From Salisapilia sapeloensis (taxonomy: Eukaryota > Oomycota > Peronosporomycetes > Peronosporales > Salisapiliaceae), in the NCBI GenBank assembly GCA_023334545.1, contig JAADVB010000054.1:24063-88062 (forward strand): 64,000 nucleotides of DNA, in the 5' to 3' direction. Position numbers and translations under genes: made by a program. Positions 63,854-64,000 of the stretch are shown one piece after another. Position 1 is the first letter of the stretch. Every line of letters begins with the position of its first letter. The notes under the pieces were generated by a model. That model was not told the DNA's origin, did not search any database, and saw only the letters and a program-made list of their open reading frames with translations.

Positions 63854-64000
63854 TTATTCAAAAGCAGGGTCGCTACGAGATGAACCTTGCTTGGTCATTT
63901 CGTGGAAGTAGTACTGGATCTGCGCGGCAGTCGGACGATCTTCTGGACTATTTGAGAGACACTTGTCGGCTAATGACCGGATCGACTTCGGACACGACTC
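63854..64000 (-). CDS. Protein kinase C-terminus, 5' part beyond the window
   Basis: The last 48 codons of a gene entering from the right edge. The peptide contains SCPKSIRSLADKCLSNSPED and then RPTAAQIQYYFHEM, the usual end of a tyrosine-kinase-like (TKL) Ser/Thr kinase domain (C-lobe helices H and I with the conserved Arg of the RPT motif). A short disordered tail and TAA follow. TKL kinases are numerous in oomycetes. Nothing more can be said from 147 nt. Confidence 0.75.
   Translation of the reverse strand, partial: ESCPKSIRSLADKCLSNSPEDRPTAAQIQYYFHEMTKQGSSRSDPAFE

Noticed and set aside
1-64000. tRNA, rRNA, CRISPR arrays, transposons
   Set aside because: GGTTC-like box B matches fall inside coding exons or lack a cloverleaf; no reverse transcriptase, transposase, terminal repeats or spaced direct repeats were seen by eye.

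Overview
This is a eukaryotic nuclear window that is gene-dense (about 25 genes in 64 kb) and GC-moderate. Introns are short (48-143 nt), end in TAG/CAG and often have a CTAAC/CTAAT branch point. The gene content fits a zoosporic oomycete: a START+FYVE-type protein, a large GH16 beta-glucan synthesis-associated protein (KRE6/SKN1 class), a full-length axonemal dynein heavy chain, a PACRG-like protein and a TALE homeobox gene. The compactness and retained flagellar genes suggest an Albugo-like white rust. That placement is an inference and was not tested by alignment. No bacterial, viral, mobile-element, CRISPR, rRNA or tRNA feature was recognised.

Layout. 0-10 kb: an edge-truncated unknown protein (-), S-adenosylmethionine decarboxylase (-), an OS-9/XTP3-B-like ER lectin (-) divergent from a LACTB2-like metallo-beta-lactamase (+), a START/FYVE protein (-), a PACRG-like protein (-) and an orphan (+). 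10-20 kb: phosphopantetheine adenylyltransferase (-), a LIN-9/ALY-type DIRP protein (+), the GH16 glucan protein (+), proteasome subunit Rpn6 (-) and a 986-aa coiled-coil protein (-). 21-34 kb: a DNAH1-type dynein heavy chain (+), one 12.8-kb exon behind a 39-nt first exon. 34-40 kb: a YME1-type i-AAA protease (-), a TALE homeodomain protein (+), an SLC35F-like transporter (+) and RanBP1 (-). 40-51 kb is intron-rich: a gamma-tubulin complex protein (15 exons, +), a cyclin (-), a PH+TBC Rab-GAP (+) and PDK1 (14 exons, -). 51-64 kb: CNOT1 (+), MED20 (+), KDM8/JMJD5 (9 exons, -), folylpolyglutamate synthase (+) and the 3' end of a protein kinase (-).

Gene models were built by hand from reading frames plus GT-AG junctions. 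For most multi-exon genes the summed exon lengths are divisible by three and the joined protein runs through the family's conserved blocks, which is the main support for them. Most genes are housekeeping and work independently. The one functional theme is microtubules and the flagellum (PACRG-like, coiled-coil protein, dynein heavy chain, gamma-tubulin complex protein). No clearly new biological system is visible. The best leads are a PDK1 whose activation-loop serine is glutamine, an unknown coiled-coil gene sharing a 185-nt divergent promoter with the dynein gene, an upstream ORF before S-adenosylmethionine decarboxylase, a membrane-topology difference in the GH16 protein, widespread GTAC 5' splice sites, and unexplained coding-like sequence at 48.0-49.15 kb and 63.5-63.9 kb.
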